Assembly: GCF_018138145.1 (NCBI RefSeq)
Contig: NZ_CP073104.1
Location: forward strand, 6,415,001-6,479,000
Direction: 5' to 3'
Length of the DNA stretch: 64,000 bases
DNA from: Pseudomonas sp. SCA2728.1_7
Lineage (GTDB): Bacteria; Pseudomonadota; Gammaproteobacteria; Pseudomonadales; Pseudomonadaceae
The translations under genes were made by a program, and so were the position numbers. Every line of letters begins with the position of its first letter. The stretch's first letter is position 1. The notes under the pieces were generated by a model, which was not told the origin of the DNA, searched no databases, and saw only the letters and a list, made by a program, of their open reading frames with translations. Shown here piece by piece: positions 27,639-36,551 of the stretch.

Positions 27639-28352
27639 ATGCAAGAAGACCTCGACGCTCCTGCACGCAAACGTGCGCACAACCTCGCCCATGACCTGGT
27701 GGAGAAGCTCACCCAAAGCATCCTGCTCGGTCAGCTGACGCCCGGCGACAAACTGCCCTCGGAGAATTCCATCGTTCAGGAGCACGGTGTCAGCCGCACG
27801 GTGGTGCGCGAGGCGATTTCCAAATTACAGGCTTCCGGGCTGGTGGAGACCCGGCACGGCATCGGCACGTTCGTCATCGAGCGCGCGGCGGAGCAGGGTT
27901 TGCGCCTGAATGTCGATACCGCGCTCGGTGTGCGCAGCATTCTTGAATTGCGTCTGGGCCTGGAAACCCAAGCGGCGGCACTGGCGGCGCAACGGCGTAC
28001 CGAGCAGCAACTGCTGCAAATGCGCCAGGCGCTGGATGACTATCAACGGCTGCTGGACAACAACGACAGTTGCGTCGAAGCCGATCGACGTTTTCATCTG
28101 CTGATCGCCGAAGCCACGGGTAACGTCTGTTTCAGCGAGATCATGCAGCACCTGGGCAGTGCGATGATCCCGCGTAACCGGCTCAATGCAGCTGAACGTG
28201 GCGCGGCGGATCTGAGCAAGCTCGGGCAACTGGCTCATCTGGAGCACGAGGCGATTCTGAACGCGATCAAGCGTCAGGATGCGGATGCCGCGCGCGCTGC
28301 AATGTGGCTGCACCTGACCAACAGCCGCGACCGCTTTTCCGCGCAGGGTTGA
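27639..28352 (+). CDS. GntR/FadR-family regulator of glucarate genes
   Basis: 237 residues with an N-terminal winged HTH (SENSIVQEHGVSRTVVREAISKLQASGLVETRHGIGTFV) and a C-terminal all-helical FCD effector domain (LELRLGLETQAAALAAQRR, EADRRFHLLIAEATGN, EHEAILNAIKRQDADAARAAMWLHL). Such regulators bind sugar acids and release DNA. Divergent from gudP with matching palindromes in the gap. Function is inferred from position and family. Confidence 0.85.
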   Translation: MQEDLDAPARKRAHNLAHDLVEKLTQSILLGQLTPGDKLPSENSIVQEHGVSRTVVREAISKLQASGLVETRHGIGTFVIERAAEQGLRLNVDTALGVRSILELRLGLETQAAALAAQRRTEQQLLQMRQALDDYQRLLDNNDSCVEADRRFHLLIAEATGNVCFSEIMQHLGSAMIPRNRLNAAERGAADLSKLGQLAHLEHEAILNAIKRQDADAARAAMWLHLTNSRDRFSAQG

Positions 28353-28444
28353 GCGCCGTCGGTCTGTTCGATAGCACGCCGCTGCAAGGCCTGATTCCAA
28401 GTTGTACGGCCCGGGTTTTCCGGACCTCCTTGGTGAGGTGTGTC

Positions 28445-28675
28445 ATGGCTAATGATTTGCTGTTTCAGGGCGGTGTGCTGCCGACCGATCCAACCCGGCC
28501 GATGTCCGGTACCGATGAACCGACACTGGCCGATCACGATGCACCGCCGGGGATGAGTCCAGGGCGTGATCCGTTGAGCGATGCTGATCGGCCCGACGAC
28601 TGGAAAGATCCGGGTGCGGATGAAGATGTGCCGCCAGCGGATGAGCCGACGCCGTTGTCGGATGATCGGCGCTGA
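28445..28675 (+). CDS. Small acidic Pro/Asp-rich protein, likely disordered
   Basis: 76 residues, starts MANDLLFQGGVLPTD, with GAGGTG 5 bases upstream. Rich in Asp, Pro, Glu and Ala (segments DWKDPGADEDVPPADEP), no hydrophobic core, so probably intrinsically disordered. It resembles in style the two small acidic proteins at 44480-44905. Function unknown. Confidence 0.65.
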   Translation: MANDLLFQGGVLPTDPTRPMSGTDEPTLADHDAPPGMSPGRDPLSDADRPDDWKDPGADEDVPPADEPTPLSDDRR

Positions 28676-28712
28676 GCGGTGATTGGCATTTGATTAATGC
28701 GTCGTTGTTCAG

Positions 28713-28820
28713 GGCCTCATCGCGAGCAGGCTCACTCCTACAAGGTTTTGTGGCATGCACAGACTCTATGTACACCCACTGCCCATTGTAGGAGTGAGCC
28801 TGCTCGCGATTGCGGAATTG
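28713..28820. repeat. REP pair (tail-to-tail)
   Basis: A unit reading CGCGAGCAGGCTCACTCCTA is followed 45 bases later by TGTAGGAGTGAGCCTGCTCG in the opposite sense. Compared with most pairs in this window the order of the two arms is reversed, so they point away from each other. Confidence 0.85.
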
Positions 28821-28840
28821 GTTTCAACCCAAATCCGAGA

Positions 28841-29737
28841 TCAGACCCCAACTGCCCGAACACCCACAACCCGTCGCTCCAGATTCAACGCCAACACACT
28901 GATAAACACCACCACCGACCCCACCAGCACCAGCAACGTCGGTCGCTCGCCCAAACCAACCGAAGCAATCCCCATCGCCGTCGGCGGTATCAAATACAAC
29001 GTCATCGTCGCCCGGCTCAGATCCACATGCTTGAGCACAAACCCCCACGCCAGATAGGCCAGCGCACTGGGAAAAACGCCCAAGGCCAACACCGCCCACT
29101 GCACCCGCAACGGCGCATTCAGCACAGCTTGACCCAGCCCCGGTAAATAAATCAGCAGCATCAACGTCCCCGACCACACCGCATAACACGCCAGACTGAA
29201 GCCGTCGTAACGCCGCGCATGGTGTTTTTGCAGGGCGAAGTAAACGCTCCATGAAACCGCTGCCAACAGGATCAGCAGTGCATGCGCATCGATAGCGCCC
29301 AAGCCCTTATCGCCGCTGACCACGATCACCACGCCGACAAAGCCGAGCAACACACAACCCCAACGCCAGGCGCTGACCTGATCCTTGAACAAGAACCGCG
29401 CCAGCAACGTGCTGAACAGCGGACTCGATTGCGCCAACACACTGGAAGCCCCGGCACTGACGCTTTGCTGGCCAATGTTCAACGCGACGTGATGCAGGCT
29501 GACGGCGAAGAAACCCAGGGCGAACAACAGCGGCACGTCGCGCCAGTGCGGCAGGCGAATGCCTTTGAACGCAGCGATCAGCACCATGAACAACGACGCC
29601 AACAGAAACCGCAGCAACGCCAGATGTCCGGGCTCGTAGGCTTGCAGGCCGATGTGAATACCGGTCGGCGAATACGCCCAGCAACCGACGACAAACGCCA
29701 TCGCCAGAAGGATTTTCAGTGGGGAAGGGGGCGGCAT
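28841..29737 (-). CDS. DMT-family (EamA) membrane transporter
   Basis: 298 residues with ten predicted helices in two repeated halves; each half carries an EamA domain (LAMAFVVGCWAYSPTG, then ALLILLAAVSWSVYFALQKHH). Start at 29737 is preferred; the frame extends further upstream to 29824 without support. Exporters of metabolites or amino acids belong here; substrate unknown. It is divergent from a LysR-type gene which may regulate it. Confidence 0.85.
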   Translation of the reverse strand: MPPPSPLKILLAMAFVVGCWAYSPTGIHIGLQAYEPGHLALLRFLLASLFMVLIAAFKGIRLPHWRDVPLLFALGFFAVSLHHVALNIGQQSVSAGASSVLAQSSPLFSTLLARFLFKDQVSAWRWGCVLLGFVGVVIVVSGDKGLGAIDAHALLILLAAVSWSVYFALQKHHARRYDGFSLACYAVWSGTLMLLIYLPGLGQAVLNAPLRVQWAVLALGVFPSALAYLAWGFVLKHVDLSRATMTLYLIPPTAMGIASVGLGERPTLLVLVGSVVVFISVLALNLERRVVGVRAVGV

Positions 29738-29832
29738 GATCGGCTGCTCAGAAGTGTGAATGTGTCGAGTATCCGGGCGCGTAATCATTCGCCACAACTG
29801 ACTTATACTGCGCTGAATGTTCACTCAGAGTG

Positions 29833-30705
29833 ATGGATATGGAGCTGGCACAAATCCGTATGTTCAAGACCGTGGCCGAGGTCGGTAGCATTGCGCGGGC
29901 GGCGGAAAAGCTGTTTTGCGTGCCGTCGAATATCACTGCGCGGATCAAGGCCCTGGAAGCGGAATTGGGCGTTGCGCTGTTTCTGCGTGAGGGACGCGGG
30001 TTGCGCATCAGTCCGGCGGGGCAGACGTTTCTCGCCTATGCGGAAAAGATCCTGGCGCTGACCGCTGAAGCGAAACGGGCTGTTGATCCCTCGGCCGAGC
30101 CGTCCGGGCCACTGCGCATTGGCGCGATCGAATCATCAGCGACCGGGCGCTTGCCGCGCTTGTTGGCGAAGTTTCACCAGCGCTATCCACAAGTGGCGCT
30201 GGAACTCACCACCGGCACGTGGGGGCAGTTGCTCGACGACACCGTCAGCCATCGCCTCGACGGTGCGATTGTTGCGGTGGATGTCGAGCGTTCGCAGCTC
30301 AGGCGCACGCCGATGTATCGCGAGGAACTGCTGCTGATCGCGTCGACCTCGTTCGGGCCGGTGCGCGGCATCGAAGACCTGCAGGACAAAACCGTGTTCA
30401 TGTGGCCGCAGGGTTGTCCGTATCGGGCGGCGCTGGAGCATTGGTTGTTGCGTCAGGGGTTGTCGCTGCCGATCGTCAGTCTCGCCAGTTATGGTGCGAT
30501 TGTGGGTTGTGTGAGTGCCGGGGCAGGGGTGGCGCTGGTGCCCAAGGGCGTGTTTGAGCAGTACGCGAAAGGGGCTGGGTGTGTGGGATATGAGTTTGCG
30601 GAGCTGACGGCCGTCGATAACTTGTTTTACTGGCATGAAAACGCCGGGGTGCACCCGGCGCGGGAGGCGTTTGTGGCGATGTTGCGTGAGGAGTTTGTTG
30701 CGTAG
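29833..30705 (+). CDS. LysR-type transcriptional regulator
   Basis: 290 residues from ATG 29833 (ATG at 29839 or GTG at 29830 are alternatives). N-terminal HTH reads VAEVGSIARAAEKLFCVPSNITARIKALEAELGVALFLREGRGL, followed by an effector domain with AIESSATGRLPRLLAKFH. It diverges from the EamA gene with a gap of 95 bases, a usual arrangement for a regulator and its target. Ligand unknown. Confidence 0.88.
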   Translation: MDMELAQIRMFKTVAEVGSIARAAEKLFCVPSNITARIKALEAELGVALFLREGRGLRISPAGQTFLAYAEKILALTAEAKRAVDPSAEPSGPLRIGAIESSATGRLPRLLAKFHQRYPQVALELTTGTWGQLLDDTVSHRLDGAIVAVDVERSQLRRTPMYREELLLIASTSFGPVRGIEDLQDKTVFMWPQGCPYRAALEHWLLRQGLSLPIVSLASYGAIVGCVSAGAGVALVPKGVFEQYAKGAGCVGYEFAELTAVDNLFYWHENAGVHPAREAFVAMLREEFVA

Positions 30706-30714
30706 GAAAAGCTT

Positions 30715-31142
30715 ACCCTCACCCCAGCCCTCTCCCGGAGGGAGAGGGGGCCGACCGAGGTGTCATGCGTTATACGTCGACCTGAACAATCGAGTCGATT
30801 ATGGATTGGGCCAAGCTGAACAATCGAGTCGATTATGGATTGGGCCAAGCTGAACAATCGAGTCGATTATGGATTGGGCCAAGCTGAACAACCGAGTCGA
30901 TTATGGATTGGGCCAAGCTGAACAATCGAGTCGATTATGGATTGGGTCAAGCTGAACAATCGAGTCGATTATGGATTGGGTCAAGCTGAACAACCGAGTT
31001 GATTATGGATTCGGCCAAGTCTGATTTTTTTGATCAGAAGAGTCGATTGTGGATTCACCGACGAATTTTCAGGTCGGTGGATCTCTCCAATATCCCCCAA
31101 TCAGTCCCCTCTCCCTCTGGGAGAGGGCTAGGGTGAGGGGCT
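30715..31142. repeat. GC-rich paired element with expanded tandem core
   Basis: Left arm near 30715-30752 (CCTCACCCCAGCCCTCTCCC, then GGAGGGAGAGGG) faces a right arm near 31104-31142 (CCCCTCTCCCTCTGGGAGAG, then GGGTGAGGGG). Each arm is itself a short hairpin. Between them are a short linker and seven tandem 34-bp copies. The same paired element recurs near 37947-38109 and 43141-43292 without expansion. Confidence 0.8.
30783..31020. repeat. Seven tandem 34-bp repeats
   Basis: Units begin at 30783, 30817, 30851, 30885, 30919, 30953 and 30987 and are contiguous, with TGAACAATCGAGTCGATTAT as the usual start. Variation is minor: CAATC vs CAACC and GGGCC vs GGGTC; the last copy is the most diverged. 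There are no spacers, so this is a satellite array, not CRISPR. It lies in a non-coding gap between a LysR gene and trhP. Confidence 0.95.
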
Positions 31143-31144
31143 TC

Positions 31145-32476
31145 TCAGGCACCCCGCAGATCCCGCATCAACAACCCAAACCGCAAATCCACAACCTCCG
31201 GAATCGGCACATAAACCGTATGCCCATCCCCCGGTGCCACCTCGATCGCCTCACCCTTAACACTCTGCAACTCATGCAAATCAAAATGAAAATTGCCCGT
31301 GGGCGTCATCAATTCCAGATGATCACCAAGACCAAAACGATTCTTCACCTTGACCTCGGCCAGCCCCTCACGCCGCTCGCCGGTCAACTCGCCAACGAAC
31401 TGCTGACGCTCCGATACCGAACTTCCATTCTGATAATTCTGATACTCGTCATGCACATGCCGACGCAGAAAACCCTCGGTGTAGCCACGCTGCGCCAGTG
31501 ACTCCAAGTCCGTCATCAGGCTGCGATCAAACTCACGCCCGGCCACCGCATCATCTATCGCTCGCCGATACACCTGCGTGGTGCGCGCGCAATAGAAGTG
31601 CGATTTGGTCCGGCCCTCGATCTTCAATGAATGCACGCCCATGCGCGTCAGGCGCTCGACGTGCTGCACCGCGCGCAGGTCCTTGGCGTTCATGATGTAG
31701 GTGCCGTGCTCGTCTTCGAAAGCGGGCATCAATTGGTCGGGGCGGTTGGCTTCCTGTAACAGGAACACCTGATCAGTCGGCGCGCCGAGGCCCCGGGTCG
31801 GCTCGGGCTGGAAGGTCTGGACGATCTCGCCGAGCTGATTTTCCGTGGCCTCTTGCGCCGAGTATTTCCAGCGACAGGCATTGGTACAGCTGCCCTGATT
31901 GGCGTCGCGTTTGTTCATGTAGCCGGAGAGCAGGCAGCGCCCGGAATAGGCCATGCACAATGCGCCGTGAACGAACACTTCCAGTTCCATGCCCGGCACC
32001 TGTTCGCGGATTTCACCGATTTCTTCCAGCGACAATTCTCGCGACAGGATGATTCGGCTCAACCCCATCTGCTGCCAGAACTCGACGCTCGCCCAGTTCA
32101 CCGTATTGGCCTGAACCGAGAGGTGAATCGGCATCTGTGGGAAGTGTCGGCGCACCAGCATGATCAGCCCCGGGTCAGACATGATCAGCGCATCCGGCGC
32201 CATCTCGATCACCGGTGCCAGATCCTTGAGGAAGGTCTTCAGTTTGGCGTTGTGCGGCGCGATGTTGACCACCACGTAGAAGCGTTTGCCCTGCGCCTGG
32301 GCTTCACCAATGCCCAGCGCCAGATTGGCGTGATCAAATTCATTGTTGCGCACCCGCAGGCTGTAACGCGGCTGTCCGGCATAGACCGCATCGGCGCCGT
32401 AAGCGAAGGCGTAACGCATGTTTTTCAGGGTGCCGGCGGGAGCGAGCAGTTCGGGGGCGGCGAAGGTCGAGGTCAT
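31145..32476 (-). CDS. trhP: Peptidase U32 family tRNA hydroxylation protein
   Basis: 443 residues, homologous to E. coli YegQ/TrhP, which participates in hydroxylating U34 of tRNA (5-hydroxyuridine). It has the signature start APELLAPAGTLKNMRYAFAYGADAVYAGQP and the Cys-containing motif GALCMAYSGRCLLSGYMNKRDANQGSC (iron-sulfur ligands), and is the usual length. I use ATG 32476; the longer frame to 32575 is unlikely. Stand-alone gene; the downstream neighbour is the repeat-rich gap. Confidence 0.9.
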   Translation of the reverse strand: MTSTFAAPELLAPAGTLKNMRYAFAYGADAVYAGQPRYSLRVRNNEFDHANLALGIGEAQAQGKRFYVVVNIAPHNAKLKTFLKDLAPVIEMAPDALIMSDPGLIMLVRRHFPQMPIHLSVQANTVNWASVEFWQQMGLSRIILSRELSLEEIGEIREQVPGMELEVFVHGALCMAYSGRCLLSGYMNKRDANQGSCTNACRWKYSAQEATENQLGEIVQTFQPEPTRGLGAPTDQVFLLQEANRPDQLMPAFEDEHGTYIMNAKDLRAVQHVERLTRMGVHSLKIEGRTKSHFYCARTTQVYRRAIDDAVAGREFDRSLMTDLESLAQRGYTEGFLRRHVHDEYQNYQNGSSVSERQQFVGELTGERREGLAEVKVKNRFGLGDHLELMTPTGNFHFDLHELQSVKGEAIEVAPGDGHTVYVPIPEVVDLRFGLLMRDLRGA

Positions 32477-32631
32477 GGCGGTGTCGGTCGCAAAAGCGCA
32501 GCAGGGTAAGTCAGGAGTGGTGGGGGTTTGTTGATCTGGATCTATGCTCCATGAATAAAGATGGCACTCGTGCACGCCGCGGCTGACTAAGGAGCGGGGC
32601 GTGCATGACGCCTGACTGACATGGACCGGAC

Positions 32632-33693
32632 ATGAACGAAAAAAGCCTTCAATTCAAATCCCTGACCGTGCTGCTGGTGCTGGTCACGGTGGCCTTCATC
32701 TGGATTCTGTTGCCGTTCTACGGTGCGGTGTTCTGGGCGGTGATCCTCGGCATTCTGTTTGCGCCGATGCAACGCAAGTTGCAGGCGAAATATGGCTGGC
32801 AACGCAACCTGACCTCGCTGTGCACGTTGAGCATCTGTCTGGTCATCGCGATTCTGCCGGTGATCATCGTCAGCGTGTTGCTGGTGCAGGAAGGGGCGAC
32901 GGTTTACAAGAATATCGAAAGCGGTGAGCTGGACATTGCCGCGTATCTGGCGCAGTTCAAGCACAGCTTGCCGCCGTACTTTCAGCACTTGCTCGACCGC
33001 TTCGGCATGGGCGAACTCAATGCGCTACGCGAGAAAATCGTCAAATCGGCGATGCAGGGCAGCCAGGTGCTGGCCAGCCAGGCATTCAGTTTTGGTCAGG
33101 GCACATTCGAATTCGTGGTGAGTTTTTTCATCATGCTGTATTTGCTGTTTTTCTTTCTGCGTGACGGCGCCGAACTGGCGCGCAAGGTGCGCACTGCCGT
33201 GCCACTGGAGGAAGGCCACAAGCGGCGCTTGCAGTTGAAGTTCAACCGCGTGGTACGGGCGACGGTGAAGGGCAATCTCGTAGTCGCGGTGACTCAAGGC
33301 GCGCTGGGCGGAGCGATTTTCTGGTTTCTCGACATCCCCAGCGCATTGCTGTGGGCGGTCTTGATGGGGTTTCTGTCGTTGCTGCCAGCGGTGGGTGCGG
33401 GAATTGTCTGGGCGCCGGTGGCGGTGTATTTCCTGCTCAGCGGGATGATCTGGCAAGGCGTGGTGCTGGGCTTGTTCGGGGTCTTTGTGATTGGGCTGGT
33501 GGACAACGTGTTACGGCCGATTCTGGTGGGCAAGGACACCAAAATGCCCGATTACCTGATTCTGATCTCGACCCTGGGTGGTCTGGCGGTATTCGGCCTG
33601 AATGGCTTTGTGATCGGGCCGCTGATCGCGGCGCTGTTCATGTCGAGCTGGGCGCTGTTCGCCGAGACCAAGCCCAAGGTGCAACTGCCTTAA
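32632..33693 (+). CDS. AI-2E family transporter
   Basis: 353-residue membrane protein with about 7-8 helices in the PerM/AI-2E transporter family. Segments: LTVLLVLVTVAFIWILLPFYGAVFWAVI at the N-terminus and VVSFFIMLYLLFFFLRDG in the centre, then VIGPLIAALFMSSWALF near the C-terminus. Family members include proposed exporters of quorum-sensing and other small molecules; substrate here is unknown. The start has ATGGACCGGACATG upstream. Its last 4 bases overlap the small minus-strand gene that follows. Confidence 0.85.
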   Translation: MNEKSLQFKSLTVLLVLVTVAFIWILLPFYGAVFWAVILGILFAPMQRKLQAKYGWQRNLTSLCTLSICLVIAILPVIIVSVLLVQEGATVYKNIESGELDIAAYLAQFKHSLPPYFQHLLDRFGMGELNALREKIVKSAMQGSQVLASQAFSFGQGTFEFVVSFFIMLYLLFFFLRDGAELARKVRTAVPLEEGHKRRLQLKFNRVVRATVKGNLVVAVTQGALGGAIFWFLDIPSALLWAVLMGFLSLLPAVGAGIVWAPVAVYFLLSGMIWQGVVLGLFGVFVIGLVDNVLRPILVGKDTKMPDYLILISTLGGLAVFGLNGFVIGPLIAALFMSSWALFAETKPKVQLP

Positions 33694-33872
33694 GCGTGAA
33701 ACGGCTGGCTGACGATCTTCTGCGACAGTGCCTGCGCCGCGGGCAGCGAAGTGAGCGGGCCGCTGATCGCTTCGCCGTCGCGCATCAGATACCAGCAGGC
33801 GAGCAGACCCGATGCTCTGAGCGAGGCGGGAACGGCGCTGCCGATAACGGACATGATTTGAACCTGAGCCAT
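33690..33872 (-). CDS. Small protein, 60 residues, unknown function
   Basis: From ATG 33872 with GGAGG 8 bases upstream (a longer frame starts at 33887). Sequence MAQVQIMSVIGSAVPASLRA then SGLLACWYLMRDGEAISGPL. A hydrophobic N-terminal stretch and a middle amphipathic region are visible; no known motif. It is convergent with the AI-2E gene and overlaps its stop by 4 bases. Confidence 0.6.
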   Translation of the reverse strand: MAQVQIMSVIGSAVPASLRASGLLACWYLMRDGEAISGPLTSLPAAQALSQKIVSQPFHA

Positions 33873-33974
33873 GACGAGTACCTCCATCTAACAATGGAGC
33901 TACCTTAGAGATTCGCCGCTTCTACGGACAATCAACGCTTTCGATAGTAGTCATTGACGCCGTTGAGGGCTGGC

Positions 33975-34169
33975 TCAATCGACCACTTGATCGAGCATGT
34001 GCATGACTTCTCGCTCGTTGAGCAAACCTTTGTGCACGAGGTTTTCCGCCAGCAGCGAAAGAAACTTGGCGCAGCGATGGCCTTCCAGATGCTTGAGCTC
34101 GGTCAGCGCGCTGTACACCTTGCTGGAGGTGCACAGACCAACAATGCGGTGCGGGTTTTGTGTTGGCAT
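33975..34169 (-). CDS. Small protein, 64 residues, unknown function
   Basis: From ATG 34169 with AAGGA 8 bases upstream; a longer frame reaches 34232. Sequence MPTQNPHRIVGLCTSSKVYS then ALTELKHLEGHRCAKFLSLLAE. It looks helical and soluble, with a C-terminal acidic stretch (EREVMHMLDQVVD). No family recognised, but the ribosome site and regular composition argue it is real. Confidence 0.6.
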   Translation of the reverse strand: MPTQNPHRIVGLCTSSKVYSALTELKHLEGHRCAKFLSLLAENLVHKGLLNEREVMHMLDQVVD

Positions 34170-34360
34170 ACAGTCGTCCTTGTTGTTATCAACCTGTTGT
34201 TTACGGACGGATTCAGATTGCGGTTCCGTCATGACAAATAAATGACCGTTTTATGGAAAAGACCATAACGCTCAATCAATCATGCCGACTTTAGCCGGTG
34301 AAACTGTCCTCACAGCGACCTTGGCGAGATTTTTTCAGACGCTGGCCGACCAACGGTCAT

Positions 34361-34388
34361 AAAAAAGCCCCGCTATAAAAGCAGGGCT
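34361..34388 (-). terminator. Rho-independent terminator
   Basis: For the minus-strand gene at 34400-34753. Read on that strand, AGCCCTGC-TTTTATA-GCGGGGCT (one mismatch) is followed by a T run. It lies just past the stop codon. Confidence 0.75.
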
Positions 34389-34399
34389 CAGTGTTGCGA

Positions 34400-34753
34400 T
34401 TACCAGCGTGGGCCACCGTAGTAGCCATGTGGCCGGCCGTAATAACCGCGAGGCGGGCCGTAGTAGACGGGGGCCTGTTGAATATACACCGGTTGTTGCA
34501 CATATACCGGTGCCGGTTGGTAGTAGACCGGTGGCGGCGGTTGTTGCACATACACCGGTGGCGGGGCATACACCGGCGCCTGTTGCACATAGACCGGGCG
34601 ATCCTGGTTGATAAGCGCCGAACCGATGATGGCCGAGCCGACGATTGCGCCAAACACCGCCGGACCCTGCCAGCCACCGCCGTGGGCTTCTGCTTGCCCT
34701 GTGACAGCAAAAGCACCGATCAGCAGGGCGACGATAGGGAGTTTACGAATCAT
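34400..34753 (-). CDS. Secreted Gly/Pro/Tyr-rich protein
   Basis: 117 residues. Signal peptide MIRKLPIVALLIGAFAVTGQAEAHGGG, then a hydrophobic segment (GPAVFGAIVGSAIIGSALI) that may be a glycine-zipper membrane element, then repeats of PVYVQQAPVY type and a C-terminal RGYYGRPHGYYGGPRW. Likely envelope-associated; function unknown. A terminator follows immediately. Confidence 0.75.
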   Translation of the reverse strand: MIRKLPIVALLIGAFAVTGQAEAHGGGWQGPAVFGAIVGSAIIGSALINQDRPVYVQQAPVYAPPPVYVQQPPPPVYYQPAPVYVQQPVYIQQAPVYYGPPRGYYGRPHGYYGGPRW

Positions 34754-35009
34754 GATAATTCCTCGGTTCTTCGACCCGGCGGCAGGGCCTGCACCAGGCC
34801 CACAGTTGTCGCGGGGATACTTCTAAGACAGCGAAATTCTGAAAATCAGCACAGCCGCTGGGTAAATTTTGTGTAAGGTCTGTACCGGCTTCTTTACCGG
34901 GCCATGCAAGGGCCACAGAACACGTTTAAAACAGGCCTCTATGATCGTTCAGAACCCGATGGGCTGGCTAATCCCGTCTATCCGAAAGTGCGTTTGAAGG
35001 AGAAGTTTC

Positions 35010-35828
35010 ATGCAGATGAACCCGAACAAAGACACCCAGCTGTGCATGTCCCTATCGGGGCGCCCAGGCAACTTCGGTCTGCGTTTTCATAACCATTTGT
35101 ATGAGCAGTTGGGCCTGAATTTCTATTACAAAGCGTTCAGCAGCCAGGACCTGACCGGCGCAGTCGGCGGCATTCGCGCCTTGGGCATTCGTGGTTGCGG
35201 CGTATCGATGCCGTTCAAGGAAGCGTGCATTGCGCTGGTCGATGAGCTGGACGCGTCGGCGGCGGCGATCCAGTCGATCAACACCATCGTCAACACCGAC
35301 GGCCATCTCAAGGCTTACAACACCGATTACATTGCCATCGAGCAGTTGCTGAACACCCATGCAGTGCCCAAGGACTCGACCTTCGCCCTGCGTGGCAGCG
35401 GCGGCATGGCCAAAGCTGTGGCCAGCGCCTTACGCGATGGCGGTTATAAAAACGGTTTGATCGTCGCCCGTAACGAGCGCGCCGGGCGTGCGCTGGCGGA
35501 TTCGCTGGATTATCGCTGGCAGGCTGAGCTGGGTGATGAGCGCCCGCAGATGCTGATCAATGTGACGCCGGTGGGCATGGACGGTGGGCCGGAGGCTGGG
35601 CAGTTGGCGTTTGCGCCTGAGGTGATCAAGGCTGCCGAGACGGTGTTTGATGTGGTGGCGATTCCGTCGGAGACGCCGTTGATCGTGCTTGGCCGCGCGG
35701 AGGGCAAGCGGGTGATTACCGGGCTTGAGGTGATAGCGATTCAGGCGCTGGAGCAGTTTGTGTTGTACACCGGTGTGCGCCCGACTGAAGAACAGTTTGC
35801 GGCGGCGGTGGCGTTTGCCCGGAGCTGA
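35010..35828 (+). CDS. Shikimate dehydrogenase-like protein (SDH-L)
   Basis: 272 residues, Rossmann NAD(P)-dependent family. AGGAGAAG is 6 bases upstream of the start. The substrate-binding N-terminal half carries MSLSGRPGNFGLRFHN in place of the usual AroE S-x-S motif, VSMPFKEA with the catalytic Lys, and NTIVNTDG with the Asp of the canonical dyad. The glycine-rich dinucleotide loop is LRGSGGMAKAVA rather than a typical GAGGA. This pattern matches the H. influenzae HI0607-type SDH-L rather than AroE, so it is probably not the main shikimate pathway enzyme. No neighbours suggest its substrate. Confidence 0.8.
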   Translation: MQMNPNKDTQLCMSLSGRPGNFGLRFHNHLYEQLGLNFYYKAFSSQDLTGAVGGIRALGIRGCGVSMPFKEACIALVDELDASAAAIQSINTIVNTDGHLKAYNTDYIAIEQLLNTHAVPKDSTFALRGSGGMAKAVASALRDGGYKNGLIVARNERAGRALADSLDYRWQAELGDERPQMLINVTPVGMDGGPEAGQLAFAPEVIKAAETVFDVVAIPSETPLIVLGRAEGKRVITGLEVIAIQALEQFVLYTGVRPTEEQFAAAVAFARS

Positions 35829-35859
35829 TCAACGAATTGTGTAAGAGCCTTACCGGCCC

Positions 35860-35930
35860 CATCGCGAGCAGGCTCACTCCTACATGTGGAATGCGTTCAC
35901 CCTGTAGGAGTGAGCCTGCTCGCGATGGCC
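35860..35930. repeat. REP pair (tail-to-tail)
   Basis: TCGCGAGCAGGCTCACTCCT ending in TACA is followed after about 16 bases by TGTAGGAGTGAGCCTGCTCG, the outward-facing order. It lies between the SDH-like gene and the cupin gene. Confidence 0.85.
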
Positions 35931-36019
35931 TCACAACGGATTCAGATCAGAACCTTGCCTATACTGCCCCCCCAGCAAGCCCAGACTTGCCCACCACAAA
36001 AACCGTGACCGAGGCCCCC

Positions 36020-36538
36020 ATGCATCCGCCCATCCTCAATCTGCATCAGGTCGAACTCGAACCCCTGCCCGAAGCCCTGGCCCCGGAAGGCGAAACCGCC
36101 GGCCGCTATCAGCAGCGCATGGCCCGCGTCGGTCAGCAACTGGGTTCGCAAAAACTCGGCTATCGCCTGTACGCCTTGCCGCCGGGCATGCGCGGCAGCC
36201 CGTTTCACAGTCATCGGGTCAACGAAGAAATGTTCTACGTGGTGGCCGGGGAGGGCGAGGTGCGTCTCGGCACCGAGCGTTTTCCGATTCGCGAAGGTGA
36301 TGTGATCGCCTGTCCGCCGGGTGGGCCGGAGAAGGCGCATCAGATCATCAATACCAGTCAGGCCGAACTGCGTTATCTGGCGGTGAGTACGCAGCAACAG
36401 CCGGAAATCTGCGAATACCCGGATTCGAACAAATATGCGGTGATGGATAACTTCAACGTCGATGCCGAGGGCAATGCCTCGGGTTTTGTGGCGGTGGCAC
36501 GGCAGGCGGATGGCGTTGACTACTGGGATGGCGAGTAA
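36020..36538 (+). CDS. Cupin-domain protein
   Basis: 172 residues from ATG 36020; the frame extends upstream but includes REP sequence. The cupin core is GSPFHSHRVNEEMFYVVAGEGEVRL (metal-binding His, His and Glu), then FPIREGDVIACPPGGPEKAHQII (cupin motif 2 with a His). It looks metal-binding and small, similar to regulatory or isomerase cupins. Function unknown. Confidence 0.85.
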   Translation: MHPPILNLHQVELEPLPEALAPEGETAGRYQQRMARVGQQLGSQKLGYRLYALPPGMRGSPFHSHRVNEEMFYVVAGEGEVRLGTERFPIREGDVIACPPGGPEKAHQIINTSQAELRYLAVSTQQQPEICEYPDSNKYAVMDNFNVDAEGNASGFVAVARQADGVDYWDGE

Positions 36539-36551
36539 AACATAGATCCCT

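Noticed and set aside
30783..31020. Tandem repeats as a CRISPR array
   Set aside because: Units are contiguous with no unique spacers, and no cas genes are nearby.
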